Position numbers and translations under genes: made by a program. This document shows, piece by piece, positions 52,725 through 62,081 of a stretch of 64,000 bases of DNA (its first letter is position 1; each line of letters starts with the position of its first letter). The stretch is from P52-10 sp041397365 (GTDB lineage: Bacteria; Pseudomonadota; Alphaproteobacteria; Rhizobiales; Xanthobacteraceae), in NCBI GenBank assembly GCA_041397365.1, contig JAWKWT010000011.1, forward strand, positions 62,001 to 126,000, read 5' to 3'. The notes beneath the pieces were generated by a model, which searched no databases, was not told where the DNA came from, and was given only the letters and a program-made list of their open reading frames with translations.

Positions 52725-54092
52725 ATGACGCGGCAAATGGTAATGGTGGCGTTCCTCCAGGCCCAGAACTGCACCAACCTTCCGCTGTCATGGCGGCATC
52801 CCCTCTCCCGCGACGATTCCAGTTCGGCGGATTACTATCAGGAGATCGCCCGCATCCTCGAAGCCGGCAAATTTCACATCGCCTTCTTCGACGACCGGCT
52901 GGCGATGCCGGACCGGCTCGGCAACGATCACGCTCATACGGTCGAATACGGCATCCGCTGCGTGAAGATGGACCCGATCGTCGTGCTGACGATGATGGGC
53001 GCGGTCACGACCAAGCTCGGCCTCGCCTCCACCGCCTCGACGACTTACTTCGAGCCGTTCGACGTGGCGCGCCGCTTCCAGACGCTGGACCTGATGAGCA
53101 ACGGCCGCGCCGCGTGGAACGTCGTGACCTCGGTGAACGATGGCGAGGCGCTCAATATGGGCCGCGACGCGCATATGGAGCACGACCTGCGCTACGACCG
53201 CGCCGACGAATTCATGGAAGTGGTGCTCGGCCACTGGGATTCGTGGGACGACGGCGCGATCCTCAACGACAAGGCCGGCGGCCGCTTCGCCGACCCGGCG
53301 AAGGTGAAGCGGCTCGACTACAAGGGCAAGTTCTTCCAGTCGCGCGGGCCCTTCACCGTGCCGCGCTCGCAGCAAGGCCATCCGGTCATCATCCAGGCCG
53401 GCGCGAGCGGCCGCGGCCAGCGCTTCGCCGGCCGCTGGGGCGAAGTGATTTTCGCGGCGGGCCGCAACACCGACATCGCCAAGGAAGGCTATGACGCGGT
53501 GAAGAACGAGGCGATCCGTCTCGGCCGCGACCCGGATCAAATCAAGATTTGCAACATGCTGCTCACTGTCGCCGGCGCGACCAAGACCGAAGCCGAAGAC
53601 AAGATGGCGCTGATCTCGAAGCTGCCGACCGAAATGGACGCGCTGTCGCTGCTCGCCGAAGGTCTGAATTTCGACTTCGCCGCAAAACCGCTCGACGAGC
53701 CGCTGACGGACGAGGAACTCGCCGGCATGTCCGGCATCATCGGTATCCGCGACGGCGTGGTCCGCAAGAGCGGCATCAAGAATCCGTCCGCGCGCGACTT
53801 CATCGTTCACAGCGGCCGCGGTCAGGTCGAAGGCGCGATCGTCGGCGGGCCGAAGGAGATCGCCGACCACATGGAGGAGATGTTCGAGCGCCGCGCCTGC
53901 GACGGCTTCGTCGTCGCCGCGACCTATGTGCCGGGCGCTTACGCCGATTTCGTCAAGCATGTCATCCCCGAGGTGCAGCGGCGCGGACTGTTTCACAAGG
54001 ATTACGCCGGCACGACGCTGCGGGAGAATCTCGGCCTGCCGGTGCCGCCGGTGGGCGCATGGAAACTGCCGCCTCAGATGGCGGCCGAATGA
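52725..54092 (+). CDS. NtaA/SnaA/DszA-type flavin-dependent monooxygenase
   Basis: The 455-residue protein begins MTRQMVMVAFLQAQNCTNLP and has AFFDDRLAMPDRLGND, LGLASTASTTYFEPFDVARR, FQTLDLMSNGRAAWNVVTSV and VIIQAGASGRGQRFAGRWGE, as in nitrilotriacetate and dibenzothiophene-sulfone monooxygenases. It needs reduced FMN from a partner reductase, which is not visible in the window. It is co-directional with the Ldh_2 gene upstream and a FAH-family hydrolase 24 bp downstream, suggesting oxidative opening of a substrate followed by C-C or C-N hydrolysis. Confidence 0.88.
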   Translation: MTRQMVMVAFLQAQNCTNLPLSWRHPLSRDDSSSADYYQEIARILEAGKFHIAFFDDRLAMPDRLGNDHAHTVEYGIRCVKMDPIVVLTMMGAVTTKLGLASTASTTYFEPFDVARRFQTLDLMSNGRAAWNVVTSVNDGEALNMGRDAHMEHDLRYDRADEFMEVVLGHWDSWDDGAILNDKAGGRFADPAKVKRLDYKGKFFQSRGPFTVPRSQQGHPVIIQAGASGRGQRFAGRWGEVIFAAGRNTDIAKEGYDAVKNEAIRLGRDPDQIKICNMLLTVAGATKTEAEDKMALISKLPTEMDALSLLAEGLNFDFAAKPLDEPLTDEELAGMSGIIGIRDGVVRKSGIKNPSARDFIVHSGRGQVEGAIVGGPKEIADHMEEMFERRACDGFVVAATYVPGAYADFVKHVIPEVQRRGLFHKDYAGTTLRENLGLPVPPVGAWKLPPQMAAE

Positions 54093-54116
54093 CAATGATG
54101 GAGTGAGAGTCAAACG

Positions 54117-54917
54117 ATGCGTTTTGCAAAAATTACGGCGGGCGGAAAAACCAACGCGAAAACCACTTGGGCGCTTGTCGAGGGCGACCGGGTCATCGAG
54201 ATTTCCGGCGAGCCTTATGGCGAGTGGCAGACATCCTCCGTCAAGCACGAGCTGAAGGACGTCAAGCTGGAAATCCCCGGCATTCCGCGCACCTTCTACT
54301 GCGCGGGACTGAATTACGTGAAGCATCTGACCGAAGCCGCCAATCGCCGCGGCGAGGTGCCTGACGTGCCGAAGCGCGCGGAGATCGGCTATCGCGCGCA
54401 GAGCGCGTTGTGCGCGCATGACGAGGACGTCATCATCCCCACCGACGCCACGGACAAGATTCATTACGAAGGCGAACTGGTCGCCGTTATCGGCAAGAAG
54501 GCAAAGCATCTCAGCGAGGCAGATGCGATGTCGTGCGTGTTCGGTTACACCATCGGCAACGATGTGAGCGAGCGCACCTGGCAGAAGAACGACCGCGGCC
54601 TCTGGCGCGCCAAGAACGCCGACACCTTCAAGCCGATGGGGCCATGGATCGAGACGGACGTCGATCTCGACAACATGGAGACCGTCGTCCGGTTGAACGG
54701 CAAGCAAAGCAACCACTTCAAGACCAACGACATGGTGTTCGGCATTCCGCAATTCATCGCGGCGATGACGAAATATTTCACGCTGTGGCCGGGCGACGTG
54801 ATCTGGATGGGAACGGACGGCTCCTCGCCCGACATCAAGGCCGGCGACGTGGTGGAAATCGACATCACCGGCATCGGCACGCTGCGCAACCGTTTCGTCG
54901 CCGAAACGCCTGCGTGA
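54117..54917 (+). CDS. Fumarylacetoacetate hydrolase family protein
   Basis: The 266-residue protein has a short N-terminal domain (MRFAKITAGGKTNAKTTWAL) and the FAH core. This includes GIPRTFYCAGLNYVKHL, the metal-binding segment IHYEGELVAVIGKKAKHLS (E-x-E with a later aspartate), FGYTIGNDVSERTWQKNDRG and GDVIWMGTDGSSPDIKAGDV. Members hydrolyse or decarboxylate acylpyruvates, or isomerise them. It follows the NtaA-like gene closely and probably handles a ring-opened or dicarbonyl product of it. Confidence 0.88.
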   Translation: MRFAKITAGGKTNAKTTWALVEGDRVIEISGEPYGEWQTSSVKHELKDVKLEIPGIPRTFYCAGLNYVKHLTEAANRRGEVPDVPKRAEIGYRAQSALCAHDEDVIIPTDATDKIHYEGELVAVIGKKAKHLSEADAMSCVFGYTIGNDVSERTWQKNDRGLWRAKNADTFKPMGPWIETDVDLDNMETVVRLNGKQSNHFKTNDMVFGIPQFIAAMTKYFTLWPGDVIWMGTDGSSPDIKAGDVVEIDITGIGTLRNRFVAETPA

Positions 54918-54974
54918 TGCGCGCGCCATGCGCCGGGGCCGGTCCGCGGCCTCCGGCATCGCGCCCGGTGACGA

Positions 54975-56384
54975 ATGAAACCGCCTGAATCGACTGCGCC
55001 GCCGCCGGGCGGCGCAGGACGTGCGGCCTGCGTGACGGCGCTGTGCCTCGGCACGGTGTCGATTCAGTTCGACGGCGCGGTCAATGTCGCGTTTCCTGAT
55101 CTCGTGCGCGCATTCGCGCTGCCGATTCCGGACATTCAGTGGATCGTCATCGCCTACACGCTGACCCACGCCGCGCTGATGCTCGTCTTCGGCCGGGCCG
55201 GCGACATCGTCGGTCATCGCACGATCTTCCTCGCCGGCGCGGCCACCAGCATGCTGGCGTTCACGCTCTGCGCGCTTGCCACCGATTACGGCTGGCTGCT
55301 CGCCTTCCGCGTGTTGCAGGGCATTGGCGCTGCGCTGACGCTGAGCTGCGGCCCGGCGCTCATCACCAGCCTTTATCCGGAGGATCGCAGGGCGCAGATT
55401 CTGAGCGTGTTCACGCTCGTCATCGGCATCGGCGGCGCGCTCGGTCCGATCCTCGGAGGGCTTCTGGTCGAACGCTTCGGATGGGCCGCCGTGTTCGCCT
55501 TCCGCGCGCCGATCGCGCTAGCCGCGCTGACGCTCGGATGGGTGCTGCCGAAGGGCCGCGCAGGCGCCAATGGCGGCGGCTTCGATGCGCCCGGCGCGCT
55601 GGTGCTGGTGCTGGCGGTCGCCGCATTGCTGCTCGCCGCCAACCGCCTGCAAGGCGACGGTCAGGTCCTGGCCAGCACGGTGCTGGCGCTGGTGTCGCTT
55701 GCGCTCGGCGTCATCTTCTGGCGGCGCGAGTCGCGCGTACCAAATCCGATCATCGATGTCGGCGTCTTCCGCAATCCCGATTTCGCGCTGCTGAACGTCG
55801 CGCACATGCTGCTGAACCTCGCCGGCTTCGCGATCTTTCTGCTGGTGCCGTTCTATCTCAGCGCCTTCACGCAGCTCTCAGCCCCGCTCGCCGGACTCAT
55901 CCTGTCGGCGTCGCCGGTCGGCATGATCCTCGGCGCGCCGGTCGCCGCCCGCCTCGTCACCAAACTGAGCGCGGAACAGCTCGCGACCCTGGGAGCCACC
56001 TCCTCGGTCGCCGGCCTGTCGATGATCGCGCTGCTGAGCGGCCAGTTCGGGCCGGCGGTCATCGTCGCCGCAGCCCTGCTCCAGGGCTTTGGCCTCGGCC
56101 TGTTTCAGGTCGCCTATTTCGACATCGCCACGCTGACGATCCCGAAGGAAAGCCGCGGCGTCGCCGGCAGCCTCGTGCTGATGACGCGCACGGTCGGCAT
56201 CGTCATGGGCGCGAGCCTCTTGATGCTGGCGTTCCAGAGCATGAGCGGGCACGCGGACCAATCCTCGGCCGGCGCGGAACTGCTGCGCGGCTTTGAGGGC
56301 GCGTTCGGCCTCGCCGCGATGCTGTCGCTGTCGTTGCTCCTCTGCGCGCTGGTGCGAGGGTGGGGCTGGCGCAAACCGCAATAA
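54975..56384 (+). CDS. MFS transporter, DHA2/EmrB-like
   Basis: The 469-residue protein has about 14 predicted helices and a proline/glycine-rich start. Motif A is LVFGRAGDIVGHRTIFLAGA and motif C lies in VIGIGGALGPILGGLLVERF, both typical of the DHA2 drug-efflux family. It ends the plus-strand series of oxidoreductase and hydrolase genes and could export a product or toxic intermediate, but this is inference. The start at 54975 gives 58 bp spacing from the preceding stop. Confidence 0.82.
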   Translation: MKPPESTAPPPGGAGRAACVTALCLGTVSIQFDGAVNVAFPDLVRAFALPIPDIQWIVIAYTLTHAALMLVFGRAGDIVGHRTIFLAGAATSMLAFTLCALATDYGWLLAFRVLQGIGAALTLSCGPALITSLYPEDRRAQILSVFTLVIGIGGALGPILGGLLVERFGWAAVFAFRAPIALAALTLGWVLPKGRAGANGGGFDAPGALVLVLAVAALLLAANRLQGDGQVLASTVLALVSLALGVIFWRRESRVPNPIIDVGVFRNPDFALLNVAHMLLNLAGFAIFLLVPFYLSAFTQLSAPLAGLILSASPVGMILGAPVAARLVTKLSAEQLATLGATSSVAGLSMIALLSGQFGPAVIVAAALLQGFGLGLFQVAYFDIATLTIPKESRGVAGSLVLMTRTVGIVMGASLLMLAFQSMSGHADQSSAGAELLRGFEGAFGLAAMLSLSLLLCALVRGWGWRKPQ

Positions 56385-56426
56385 CAACCGTTTCCTGACG
56401 CGCCAGCTCCTGCTAAAGCGCGCCGC

Positions 56427-57236
56427 ATGAGCCTGAAAGTCGCCGCGCTGTATCAGTTCGTCCCGCTGCCGGATTTCCGCGCGTTGCGCGAACCCTTGCG
56501 CGCGCGGCTCTCCGATCTCGGTGTCAAGGGCACGCTGCTGCTGGCGCATGAAGGCGTGAACGGAACGCTGGCGGGATCACCGGAGGCGATCGATTCCTGC
56601 ATCGACGAGCTTCGGCACGGCGCGCTGTTCGCGGGCCGGCTCGACAATCTCGAACTGAAGTTTTCCACCGCCGCCGAGATGCCGCTCGGCCGGCTGAAAA
56701 TCCGGCTGAAGAAGGAAATCGTCACGCTCGGCGATCCGTCGGCCGACCCCGCCGCGCGCGTCGGCACCTATGTCGATCCGGCGGCGTGGAACGAGTTGAT
56801 CCGGCAGGACGACGTGCTGGTTCTGGACACGCGCAACGCTTTCGAAGTGGCGCTCGGCACGTTCGACGGCGCGGTCGATCCGAAACTGTCGAAGTTCAGC
56901 GATTTCCGGACATTCACGGAGCGCCGGCTCGATCCGGCGAAAGACCGGAAGATCGCGATGTTCTGCACCGGCGGAATCCGCTGCGAGAAGGCCAGCGCCT
57001 TTCTCCTCGCGCGAGGTTTCGGCGAGGTCTTTCATCTCAAGGGCGGCATCCTGAAATATCTGGAGGACATTCCGCAAAGCACGAGCCTGTGGCGCGGCGA
57101 ATGCTTCGTGTTCGACGACAGGATCGCGCTCGGACACGGCCTCGCGCAGCGGCCCTCGCAGGGCAAGGACGCTGCGGAGGACGGATCGCAAGCCGTCATG
57201 CAGGAAGCTCTTGCCCCAAGGCGGCGGCGCAGCTAG
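56427..57236 (+). CDS. trhO: tRNA uridine(34) hydroxylase TrhO (rhodanese-domain, YceA)
   Basis: The 269-residue protein has an N-terminal acylphosphatase-like domain (KVAALYQFVPLPDFRALREP, GTLLLAHEGVNGTLAGSPEA) and a rhodanese domain with active-site Cys180 in MFCTGGIRCEKASAFLLARG. TrhO makes 5-hydroxyuridine at position 34 of tRNA in an oxygen-dependent way. Length and motif order are those of the family. The C-terminus is shorter than in E. coli. It is followed by tRNA-Gln about 90 bp downstream. Confidence 0.9.
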   Translation: MSLKVAALYQFVPLPDFRALREPLRARLSDLGVKGTLLLAHEGVNGTLAGSPEAIDSCIDELRHGALFAGRLDNLELKFSTAAEMPLGRLKIRLKKEIVTLGDPSADPAARVGTYVDPAAWNELIRQDDVLVLDTRNAFEVALGTFDGAVDPKLSKFSDFRTFTERRLDPAKDRKIAMFCTGGIRCEKASAFLLARGFGEVFHLKGGILKYLEDIPQSTSLWRGECFVFDDRIALGHGLAQRPSQGKDAAEDGSQAVMQEALAPRRRRS

Positions 57237-57325
57237 ATAGCGGGGCAACCGCTCGACGCAACGCGCTTCCTCAGCGCTGTCCCGCGGCCACAATCGGCTC
57301 TATCTTATTGGAAGATAACGCCTTT

Positions 57326-57399
57326 TGGGGAATGGTGTAACGGTAGCACAACAGACTCTGACTCTGTTTGTCTTGGTTCGAATCCAGGTTCCCCAGCCA
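57326..57399 (+). tRNA. tRNA-Gln (CTG anticodon)
   Basis: The acceptor stem TGGGGAA pairs with TTCCCCA, the anticodon stem is ACAGA/TCTGT with loop CTCTGAC (anticodon CTG, reading CAG), and the T-arm carries GGTTCGAATCC. The discriminator is G and CCA is encoded at 57397-57399. Confidence 0.95.
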
Positions 57400-57520
57400 A
57401 CCCGTCAAATTCAGCAAAACCCAGCGTCCGATCAGCCGTTGCCGCAACGCGGTCATCACCACGACCACGCCTCCGCATGTCACCGGCCAGGCTTTGTCCT
57501 GCCTGACCTGGTGGATGCGC

Positions 57521-58507
57521 TCACTCGGGCTTGATGCCGAGGTTCGTCAACGCCGCGATCAGCGCGACGGAATCGCTGGCGAACCGCTTTTTCGCCTCCG
57601 CGATCGGAATCGCCGGCTCCAGATAGAATTGCGACGCCACTTTCTGCACGGTCGGGTCCTTGCCGCCGAGAACGAGGGCCTCGGACAGCTTCTGCAAAAT
57701 GTCGGGCGGCGTGTGGGCCGGAGCCCAGAGACCGACATAGCCGCGAATGTGCGACGCCGTCGACTTCAGGCCCTGCTCGTTGAGCGTCGGCACATCGGGA
57801 AACGCGCCGTTGCGCGCGCCGATCGAGGCGATCAGCTTGCCGCGGCCGGTTTCCAGCACCGGCATCGTCGGCGCGGTGCTGCCGCCGGCGATCTGGAGCG
57901 AACCGGCCATGAAGTCCGACCACATCGGCGCTTCGCCGCGATAATGGATCGGCTCGATATTCAAGCCATATTGGGCGTTGAGTTCGGCGGCGACCAGATG
58001 CGGCGTCGAGCCGATCGAATAGGTGCCCATGCTCAGCTTCTTGCCCTTGCCGTATTCAACGAACTCCTTGAGATTCGTCACGCCGATATTCGGCTGCACG
58101 ACGATCAGGCCACCGCTGCCGGAGACGATCGTGACGATCTCAAAATCCTTCTCCGGATCGTAAGCGAGGTTTTTGATCGTCACGCGATTCTGGATCATCG
58201 CCGTCGAGATCGTCGCCATCAGCGTGTAGCCGTCAGGCTTGGCCTGCTTGACGTCGAGCGCACCGACCGTTCCGGAGCCGCCGCCCTTGTTCTCGACGAT
58301 GAAGGACTGGCCGAAATGACGGCTGAGAAACTCCGAATAGGAGCGCGACACGACATCGGTCGAGCCGCCGGGCGGGAAGCTGCACACCACCCGCACGGGC
58401 TTGTTCGGCCAGTTCGCCTGTGAAATAGCCGGTGCGCCCAGCAAGGTCGAACCGGCAGCAGCCGCCCCCGATGCGATGAACGTCCTGCGATTCAGACGTA
58501 TCCTCAT
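57521..58507 (-). CDS. Tripartite tricarboxylate transporter (Bug) substrate-binding protein
   Basis: The 328-residue periplasmic receptor begins MRIRLNRRTFIASGAAAAGS, with an RR-x-F twin-arginine-like signal followed by a hydrophobic core and cleavage near AISQA. The mature protein has VRVVCSFPPGGSTDVVSRSY, GGGSGTVGALDVKQAKPDG and LNAQYGLNIEPIHYRGEAPM, all typical Bug (TctC) family features. Bug proteins bind carboxylates or similar compounds. No TctA/TctB membrane genes lie nearby, which is common for orphan Bug genes. The ATG at 58507 follows GGGGAGACG; the codon at 58522 is an alternative. Confidence 0.88.
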   Translation of the reverse strand: MRIRLNRRTFIASGAAAAGSTLLGAPAISQANWPNKPVRVVCSFPPGGSTDVVSRSYSEFLSRHFGQSFIVENKGGGSGTVGALDVKQAKPDGYTLMATISTAMIQNRVTIKNLAYDPEKDFEIVTIVSGSGGLIVVQPNIGVTNLKEFVEYGKGKKLSMGTYSIGSTPHLVAAELNAQYGLNIEPIHYRGEAPMWSDFMAGSLQIAGGSTAPTMPVLETGRGKLIASIGARNGAFPDVPTLNEQGLKSTASHIRGYVGLWAPAHTPPDILQKLSEALVLGGKDPTVQKVASQFYLEPAIPIAEAKKRFASDSVALIAALTNLGIKPE

Positions 58508-58954
58508 GTCACGTCTCCCCAATCTGTTCCGCGCGCGTTCTGATCGACGGCGCTTGCATCGATGGTAGACTAGACGTCCCGCTCGTCCAGCGATCTTCGC
58601 AAATGGCAGCCGCGCGTCAGCACGCGCCGCCCTTTGGCGCGATGTTTGCCGCGATGGTTATCGGCGAGCTTTCCGAAGCAATCGAATGCGATGCCCATTT
58701 GTGGCGTTTTCTCCGGAATTTTCAGAACAAAACAATGCGATGCGGACGCCGGCATGCGGATCGGGCATGAAATGCACCGGTTTGCCGTCCCTTTGCCGTG
58801 CAACCCTTCCGCGCCGGCCGAGCGCCGCTCGGGCACACGGCGGCCGCTCGGCCTGGTCCCGATCCGGGCTTTCTTGCCCGCATCGGGAAAGTCTTAACCC
58901 TTTGTGCAGCAAGGCATCCGCATAGTCCTCCGAACCTTGTGAATCCTGCGACAG
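58508..58954. other. Divergent intergenic region without a recognisable gene
   Basis: The 447-bp gap between the Bug receptor gene and the HerA-like ATPase gene has no convincing coding frame. It contains an imperfect direct repeat, AATGCGATGC near 58687 and 58734, and several GC-rich stems such as GCGCCGCC/GGCGCG near 58625-58645. The promoters of both flanking genes should lie here, but I cannot mark them with confidence. Confidence 0.5.
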
Positions 58955-60748
58955 ATGCCGACCGAACCGCCTCCGATGACCTCCGCTCCGCCGCCTTCGG
59001 CGACGCCGTTCGGCCGCGTCATTTCCGTGCGCGGATCGTCGGCGCGGATCGGCATCCTGATCGCGCCGCGGATGAGCCAGTTCGAAGCGCGCGCCACCGT
59101 CGGCCGGTTCATCAGCATCCGCTGTAACCGTTCGCACGTCATCGCCATGGTCACGGAAGTGTCGTGCGAGGGCCTCTCGCCGCAGGACAAGGAGCTGTAT
59201 ATCGCCACCGCCTCGGTCGATCTGCTCGGCGAAATCAACCCGACGCCGAACGGCGAGCGCTTTCAGCGCGGCGTGACGATCTATCCGGCCATCGGCGACG
59301 AGGCCGACCCGATCACCAATCAGGAGCTGCGGACAGTCTACGCGCCAGCGCACAAGGACGCGATCTTCGTCGGGCATCTGCAACAGGACCCGACCGTCTC
59401 CGCCTATATCGACATCGACGAAATGCTCAGCAAGCATTTCGCCATTCTCGGTTCGACCGGCGTCGGCAAATCCAGCGGCGTGTCGCTGGTGCTGAACGAA
59501 ATCCTTCAGATGCGCCCGAACCTCCGCCTGTTCCTGCTCGACGTCCATAACGAATATGGCCGCTGCTTCGGCGAGCGCGCGCTGGTTCTCAACCCGCGCA
59601 ATCTGAAGCTGCCCTTCTGGCTGTTCAACTACGAGGAATTCGTCGACGTCATTTTCGGCGGCAGGCCCGGCGTGCCGGACGAACTGGCGATCCTGTCCGA
59701 GGTCATCCCCTACGCCAAGGCGATCTACACCCAATACCAGAACGTCGAATCAGCGGGCCTGAAGCGCGTCGATCCCAAGATCAACGGCTATACCGTCGAT
59801 ACGCCGGTGCCGTACCGGCTGACCGACATCGTCTCGCTGATCGACGAGCGCATGGGCCGGCTGGAGAACCGTTCTTCGCGCGCGGTCTACAACAAGCTGC
59901 TGTCGCGCATCGAAACGGTGCGCAACGACACCCGCTACGCCTTCATGTTCGAGAACGCCAATGTCGGCGGCGATACGATGGCCGAGGTCATCAGCCATCT
60001 GTTCCGCCTGCCGGCGCATGGCAGGCCGATGACGGTGATGCAGCTTGCGGGCTTTCCGGCGGAGGTGGTCGATTCCGTCGTATCCGTGGTCTGCCGCATG
60101 GCGTTCGATTTCGGCCTGTGGAGCGACGGCGCCTCGCCGCTTTTGTTCGTGTGCGAGGAGGCCCACCGCTATGCCTCCGCCGACCGCACGATCGGCTTCG
60201 GTCCGACGCGAAAGGCGATTTCGCGCATTGCCAAGGAAGGCCGCAAATACGGCGTTTTCCTTGGGTTGGTGACGCAGCGCCCGGCGGAACTGGACGCCAC
60301 CATCATCTCCCAGTGCAACACGCTGTTCACGATGCGCCTCGCCAACGAGCGCGACCAGTCGCTGTTGCGCTCGGCGGTGTCGGACGCCGCGGCCAATCTG
60401 CTCTCCTTCGTGCCTTCGCTCGGCACTCGCGAAGTCCTCGCCTTCGGCGAAGGCGTGGCGTTGCCGACACGTTTGCGTTTCAAGGAGATGCCGCCGCATC
60501 AATTGCCGCGCAGCGAGGCGACGCTCGCAGCCGTCACCGCGTCCGCTGACGGCCACGACATCAATTTCGTCGGATCGGTGCTGGAGCGCTGGCGCGGGGC
60601 GACGACGCATCGCGACTCCAAGGCGTCCACAGGCGCGTCCGTGACGTCGGAGCGGCGGCCGCCGCGCGTCGCCGATGCGCCGCTGCTGCAACCATCATTG
60701 GGTCTGGACCCCGACCGCTTCTCGTTACTGAAGAAGCCGCTGCGCTGA
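58955..60748 (+). CDS. HerA-like DUF87 hexameric ATPase
   Basis: The 597-residue protein has an N-terminal HAS-barrel-like beta domain (GRVISVRGSSARIGILIAPR) and a FtsK/HerA-type ATPase core. The Walker A motif is G166-STGVGKSS-174, the Walker B is LLFVCEEAHRY, and a sensor region ERDQSLLRSAVSDAAANLLS with an arginine follows. Archaeal HerA works with NurA in DNA end processing; bacterial chromosomal members are little studied and some belong to defence systems. No nuclease or SIR2 partner is adjacent, so a housekeeping DNA-translocase role is more likely. The first 15 residues are Pro-rich and the ATG at 58976 is an alternative start. Confidence 0.82.
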   Translation: MPTEPPPMTSAPPPSATPFGRVISVRGSSARIGILIAPRMSQFEARATVGRFISIRCNRSHVIAMVTEVSCEGLSPQDKELYIATASVDLLGEINPTPNGERFQRGVTIYPAIGDEADPITNQELRTVYAPAHKDAIFVGHLQQDPTVSAYIDIDEMLSKHFAILGSTGVGKSSGVSLVLNEILQMRPNLRLFLLDVHNEYGRCFGERALVLNPRNLKLPFWLFNYEEFVDVIFGGRPGVPDELAILSEVIPYAKAIYTQYQNVESAGLKRVDPKINGYTVDTPVPYRLTDIVSLIDERMGRLENRSSRAVYNKLLSRIETVRNDTRYAFMFENANVGGDTMAEVISHLFRLPAHGRPMTVMQLAGFPAEVVDSVVSVVCRMAFDFGLWSDGASPLLFVCEEAHRYASADRTIGFGPTRKAISRIAKEGRKYGVFLGLVTQRPAELDATIISQCNTLFTMRLANERDQSLLRSAVSDAAANLLSFVPSLGTREVLAFGEGVALPTRLRFKEMPPHQLPRSEATLAAVTASADGHDINFVGSVLERWRGATTHRDSKASTGASVTSERRPPRVADAPLLQPSLGLDPDRFSLLKKPLR

Positions 60749-60812
60749 CTTAGCCCTTCTCGCGACCGGCGCGATGCAATAACCTCGGATGAATTGTCGC
60801 CGAGGCCCATGC

Positions 60813-61394
60813 ATGAACGCACGTCCAATCAGCCGTTTCCCCGTTCCTCGCCTGGAGGACATGCCGGAGGATATCCGCAGCCGCATCCTCGCCGTGCAGG
60901 AGAAGTCGGGATTCATCCCGAACGTCTTTCTCGTGCTGGCGCATCGGCCGGACGAATTCCGCGCCTTCTTCGCCTATCACGACGCGCTGATGGACAAGGA
61001 CAGCGGCCTGACCAAGGCCGAGCGCGAGATGATCGTGGTCGCGACATCGAGCGCCAATCAGTGCCAGTATTGCGTGGTGGCGCATGGTGCGATCCTCCGC
61101 ATCCGCGCGAAAAACCCGCTTGTGGCCGACCAGATCGCAACGAATTATCGCAAGGCGGACATCACGCCCCGGCAGAAGGCGATGCTCGACTTCGCGATGA
61201 AGGTCAGCCAGACCGCGCAGACCGTGGGCGATGCCGACATGACGGCGCTGGCGCAGCACGGCTTCAGCGAGGCCGACATCTGGGACATCACCGCGGTCGC
61301 GGCCTTCTTCGGGCTGTCGAACCGGATGGCCAACGTCACCAACATGCGCCCGAACGACGAATTCTACCTGATGGGCCGGACGGCCAAGGCGTAA
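60813..61394 (+). CDS. Peroxidase-related AhpD/carboxymuconolactone-decarboxylase family protein
   Basis: The 193-residue protein starts MNARPISRFPVPRLEDMPED. It contains the redox motif NQCQYCVVAHGAI (CxxC with a trailing histidine) of the AhpD family and the uncharacterised peroxidase-related subfamily tail DIWDITAVAAFFGLSNRMAN. Such proteins reduce peroxides or act in thiol-based stress defence. The ATG at 60789 is an alternative start with 8 extra residues. It follows the HerA-like gene on the same strand by about 65 bp. Confidence 0.82.
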   Translation: MNARPISRFPVPRLEDMPEDIRSRILAVQEKSGFIPNVFLVLAHRPDEFRAFFAYHDALMDKDSGLTKAEREMIVVATSSANQCQYCVVAHGAILRIRAKNPLVADQIATNYRKADITPRQKAMLDFAMKVSQTAQTVGDADMTALAQHGFSEADIWDITAVAAFFGLSNRMANVTNMRPNDEFYLMGRTAKA

Positions 61395-61517
61395 GCCCTT
61401 CACGGGCGAATCTGGCGCAACGGCGGGAATGCAGGCGAGCCATGCTCGCGCCTGCTGGGCCGCCCCGGCCGGTCATGGTACTCAAGGCGAAGTTGGACCC
61501 TGCCGCGGACAACGCCC

Positions 61518-61853
61518 ATGACCAGCGAGCAACCGAAGGTTCCGGACGACGAGCACGTCGTCATCAAGTTCCGGCCGCGCACGGCCGCGAACGCGCAGAA
61601 GCCGCCCGCCGATCGCGAGGCGACCGCCTCGTTCGGCCAGCCGCCGGACCTGTCGCGCTTCGAGCGGACCGGGGAGCCCGACGATTATCGCTACCGCATG
61701 CGGGTCAACATCGCCGCCGGCCTGTTCACCGTGGTCCTGATCGGCTTCGGGGTGTGGCTCGCGACCAGCATCGCCGACCTGCGCCGCACCCAGGACTGCC
61801 TGCTCATGGGGCGTCGCGACTGCGGCGCACCGATCTCCGCACCCGTCAAATGA
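61518..61853 (+). CDS. Small single-pass membrane protein
   Basis: The 111-residue protein has a charged cytoplasmic half of about 62 residues, one membrane helix (IAAGLFTVVLIGFGVWLATS) and a short periplasmic tail with two cysteines (QDCLLMGRRDCGAP) that could form a disulfide. I do not recognise the family; similar small proteins are common in Nitrobacteraceae. The gap after it (61854-62081) before the acyl carrier gene holds no clear feature. Confidence 0.65.
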   Translation: MTSEQPKVPDDEHVVIKFRPRTAANAQKPPADREATASFGQPPDLSRFERTGEPDDYRYRMRVNIAAGLFTVVLIGFGVWLATSIADLRRTQDCLLMGRRDCGAPISAPVK

Positions 61854-62081
61854 TCCGGATCAAATGATCCTGTCGAGCGATCCCGCCAGGCGCACGCCCG
61901 ACTTATCCCGGCCGACGGTTTCCCACCCTGTTCGACCGCCTGAGCGCCATTGAACTCAGGGTCTTGCTCCGATATACGGGCATCTGACCCTGATCTGGCC
62001 GCAGCGCTTCGCCCGGTCTCGCCGCTGAGGATCGCAAGCCTTCGCCCTGCGAAGTTCCTGAAGCTCAATCAAAGGCTTAAG

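Noticed and set aside
52788..55217. 809-codon minus-strand frame opposite the monooxygenase, FAH and MFS genes
   Set aside because: Composition and position mark it as an antisense shadow; the opposite strand encodes three complete recognised proteins.
58955..60748. HerA-like ATPase as part of a defence system (HerA-SIR2/DUF4297 type)
   Set aside because: No nuclease or SIR2 partner lies adjacent, codon use matches the neighbours, and similar lone copies are common in alphaproteobacteria.
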